From Parabacteroides distasonis (GTDB taxonomy: Bacteria > Bacteroidota > Bacteroidia > Bacteroidales > Tannerellaceae): a stretch of DNA of 64,000 bases. The DNA lies in NCBI RefSeq assembly GCF_004793765.1, contig NZ_SRYM01000002.1, forward strand, positions 62,001 through 126,000. The letters are read 5' to 3'. Below the pieces are notes generated by a model. It was not told where the DNA came from. It ran no database searches and saw only the letters and a list, made by a program, of their open reading frames with translations. Of this stretch, positions 63,699 through 64,000 are shown in pieces; positions within the stretch are counted from its first letter, which is position 1; every line of letters begins with the position of its first letter. The position numbers and the translations under genes are program-made.

Positions 63699-64000
63699 CT
63701 ACTTGATACTATTTATATATTTTAGAAATGCTTCTCTTTGGCGACTCCAGATTTCCTTATCCGGTAATCCAAAATATTCTATCATTTCTTTATGTAGTGC
63801 ATCTAAGGCTATAGATGAATTTATCATTTCTGCCTTTCGGGTGTCGCACAACCAACCTATTTTATTAAAATTTACATTAGGTAAAAGATATAATCGTACT
63901 TTGTTGTCGTAAGCCCATACTGCCCCCATTTCATTAATACAGATTTCGCTGGCCTTATATTTTTTAGAAATTATCAAGAACGCATAATCTACATTTTGAA
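63699..64000 (-). CDS. TIR-domain protein, 5' partial
   Basis: The frame is open to the right edge; the visible 100 residues begin QNVDYAFLIISKKYKASEICINEMGAVWAYDNKVRLYLLPN and continue IGWLCDTRKAEMINSSIALDALHKEMIEYFGLP. DYAFLIIS-x5-S-x3-C-x2-EMGAVWA is the central part of a bacterial TIR (TIR_2-like) domain, with the Glu of the C-N-E-x-G motif as the likely NADase residue. The N-terminal part lies beyond the window. Its stop TAG touches the start of the DGQHR/NDT-like gene, so the two are translationally coupled. Confidence 0.8.
   Translation of the reverse strand, partial: QNVDYAFLIISKKYKASEICINEMGAVWAYDNKVRLYLLPNVNFNKIGWLCDTRKAEMINSSIALDALHKEMIEYFGLPDKEIWSRQREAFLKYINSIK

Noticed and set aside
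48667-64000. Integrative element with integrase
   Set aside because: Island character is clear, but no integrase, transposase, relaxase or attachment-site tRNA is visible in the window, so no element type is claimed.

Overview
The window looks like a Bacteroidales chromosome, most like Parabacteroides. The evidence is a SusC/SusD pair, promoters with the Bacteroidetes -7 box TAnnTTTG, almost no Shine-Dalgarno sequences, SPII lipoproteins and many DUF families typical of gut Bacteroidetes (DUF3332, DUF3316, DUF4252, DUF3256, DUF4923, PepSY-like). No rRNA, tRNA, CRISPR array, transposase or integrase was recognised. All functional calls rest on reading motifs by eye; no database was searched.

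Layout. 1-2.7 kb: end of a biotin cluster (bioG partial, bioC, bioD) and a DUF1232 membrane protein. 2.9-8.6 kb (minus): a BASS-family transporter, a NagB-like/PIG-L fusion whose deaminase catalytic residues appear lost, and two tandem nagA paralogues. 9-12 kb: an ABC-F ATPase and a secreted hydrolase. 12.1-21.4 kb: a susC-susD operon divergent from a DUF3332 lipoprotein and a secreted GH2 beta-galactosidase; the gap between them holds a 14-bp inverted repeat enclosing a promoter, a candidate invertible promoter. 21.6-28.8 kb: TlpA-like lipoprotein, flavodoxin/ferredoxin protein, parC, DUF3316, S41 peptidase and a broken thioredoxin gene. 28.9-35.4 kb: an ECF sigma operon, then a two-component system bracketed by PepSY-like proteins. 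35.5-46.7 kb: DUF3256, EamA transporter, truA, AspT-like antiporter, GH51 arabinofuranosidase, an MmcQ/YjbR remnant, a PIF1-like HRDC helicase, DUF4923 and a periplasmic gluzincin peptidase. 46.9-48.7 kb: signal peptidase I, a C39-like protein lacking the catalytic residues, and a glycosyltransferase cut off at its 5' end.

From about 48.67 kb to the right edge the sequence is an AT-richer accessory island. Its left half (plus strand) is an AAA_14/DUF4143 ATPase followed by a compact four-gene Wadjet-like (jetABCD / MksFEBG-type) SMC operon; copies of a roughly 33-bp repeat lie in the ATPase promoter and again just after the last gene. Its right half (minus strand) runs TIR protein (partial), a DGQHR + NDT/TIR-like fusion, GIY-YIG/DUF4357 protein, small membrane protein, small unknown protein, Fic protein, a rhuM gene split by an in-frame amber codon, and a metallophosphoesterase. 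This looks like a defence island; the TIR / DGQHR-NDT / GIY-YIG set is the best candidate for an undescribed system.

A second theme is a set of intergenic tandem repeats with a 21-23 bp period, mostly built of short palindromes, at five loci (1.5, 8.9, 21.5, 35.4 and 44.0 kb). The sequence differs between most loci but the period is the same.
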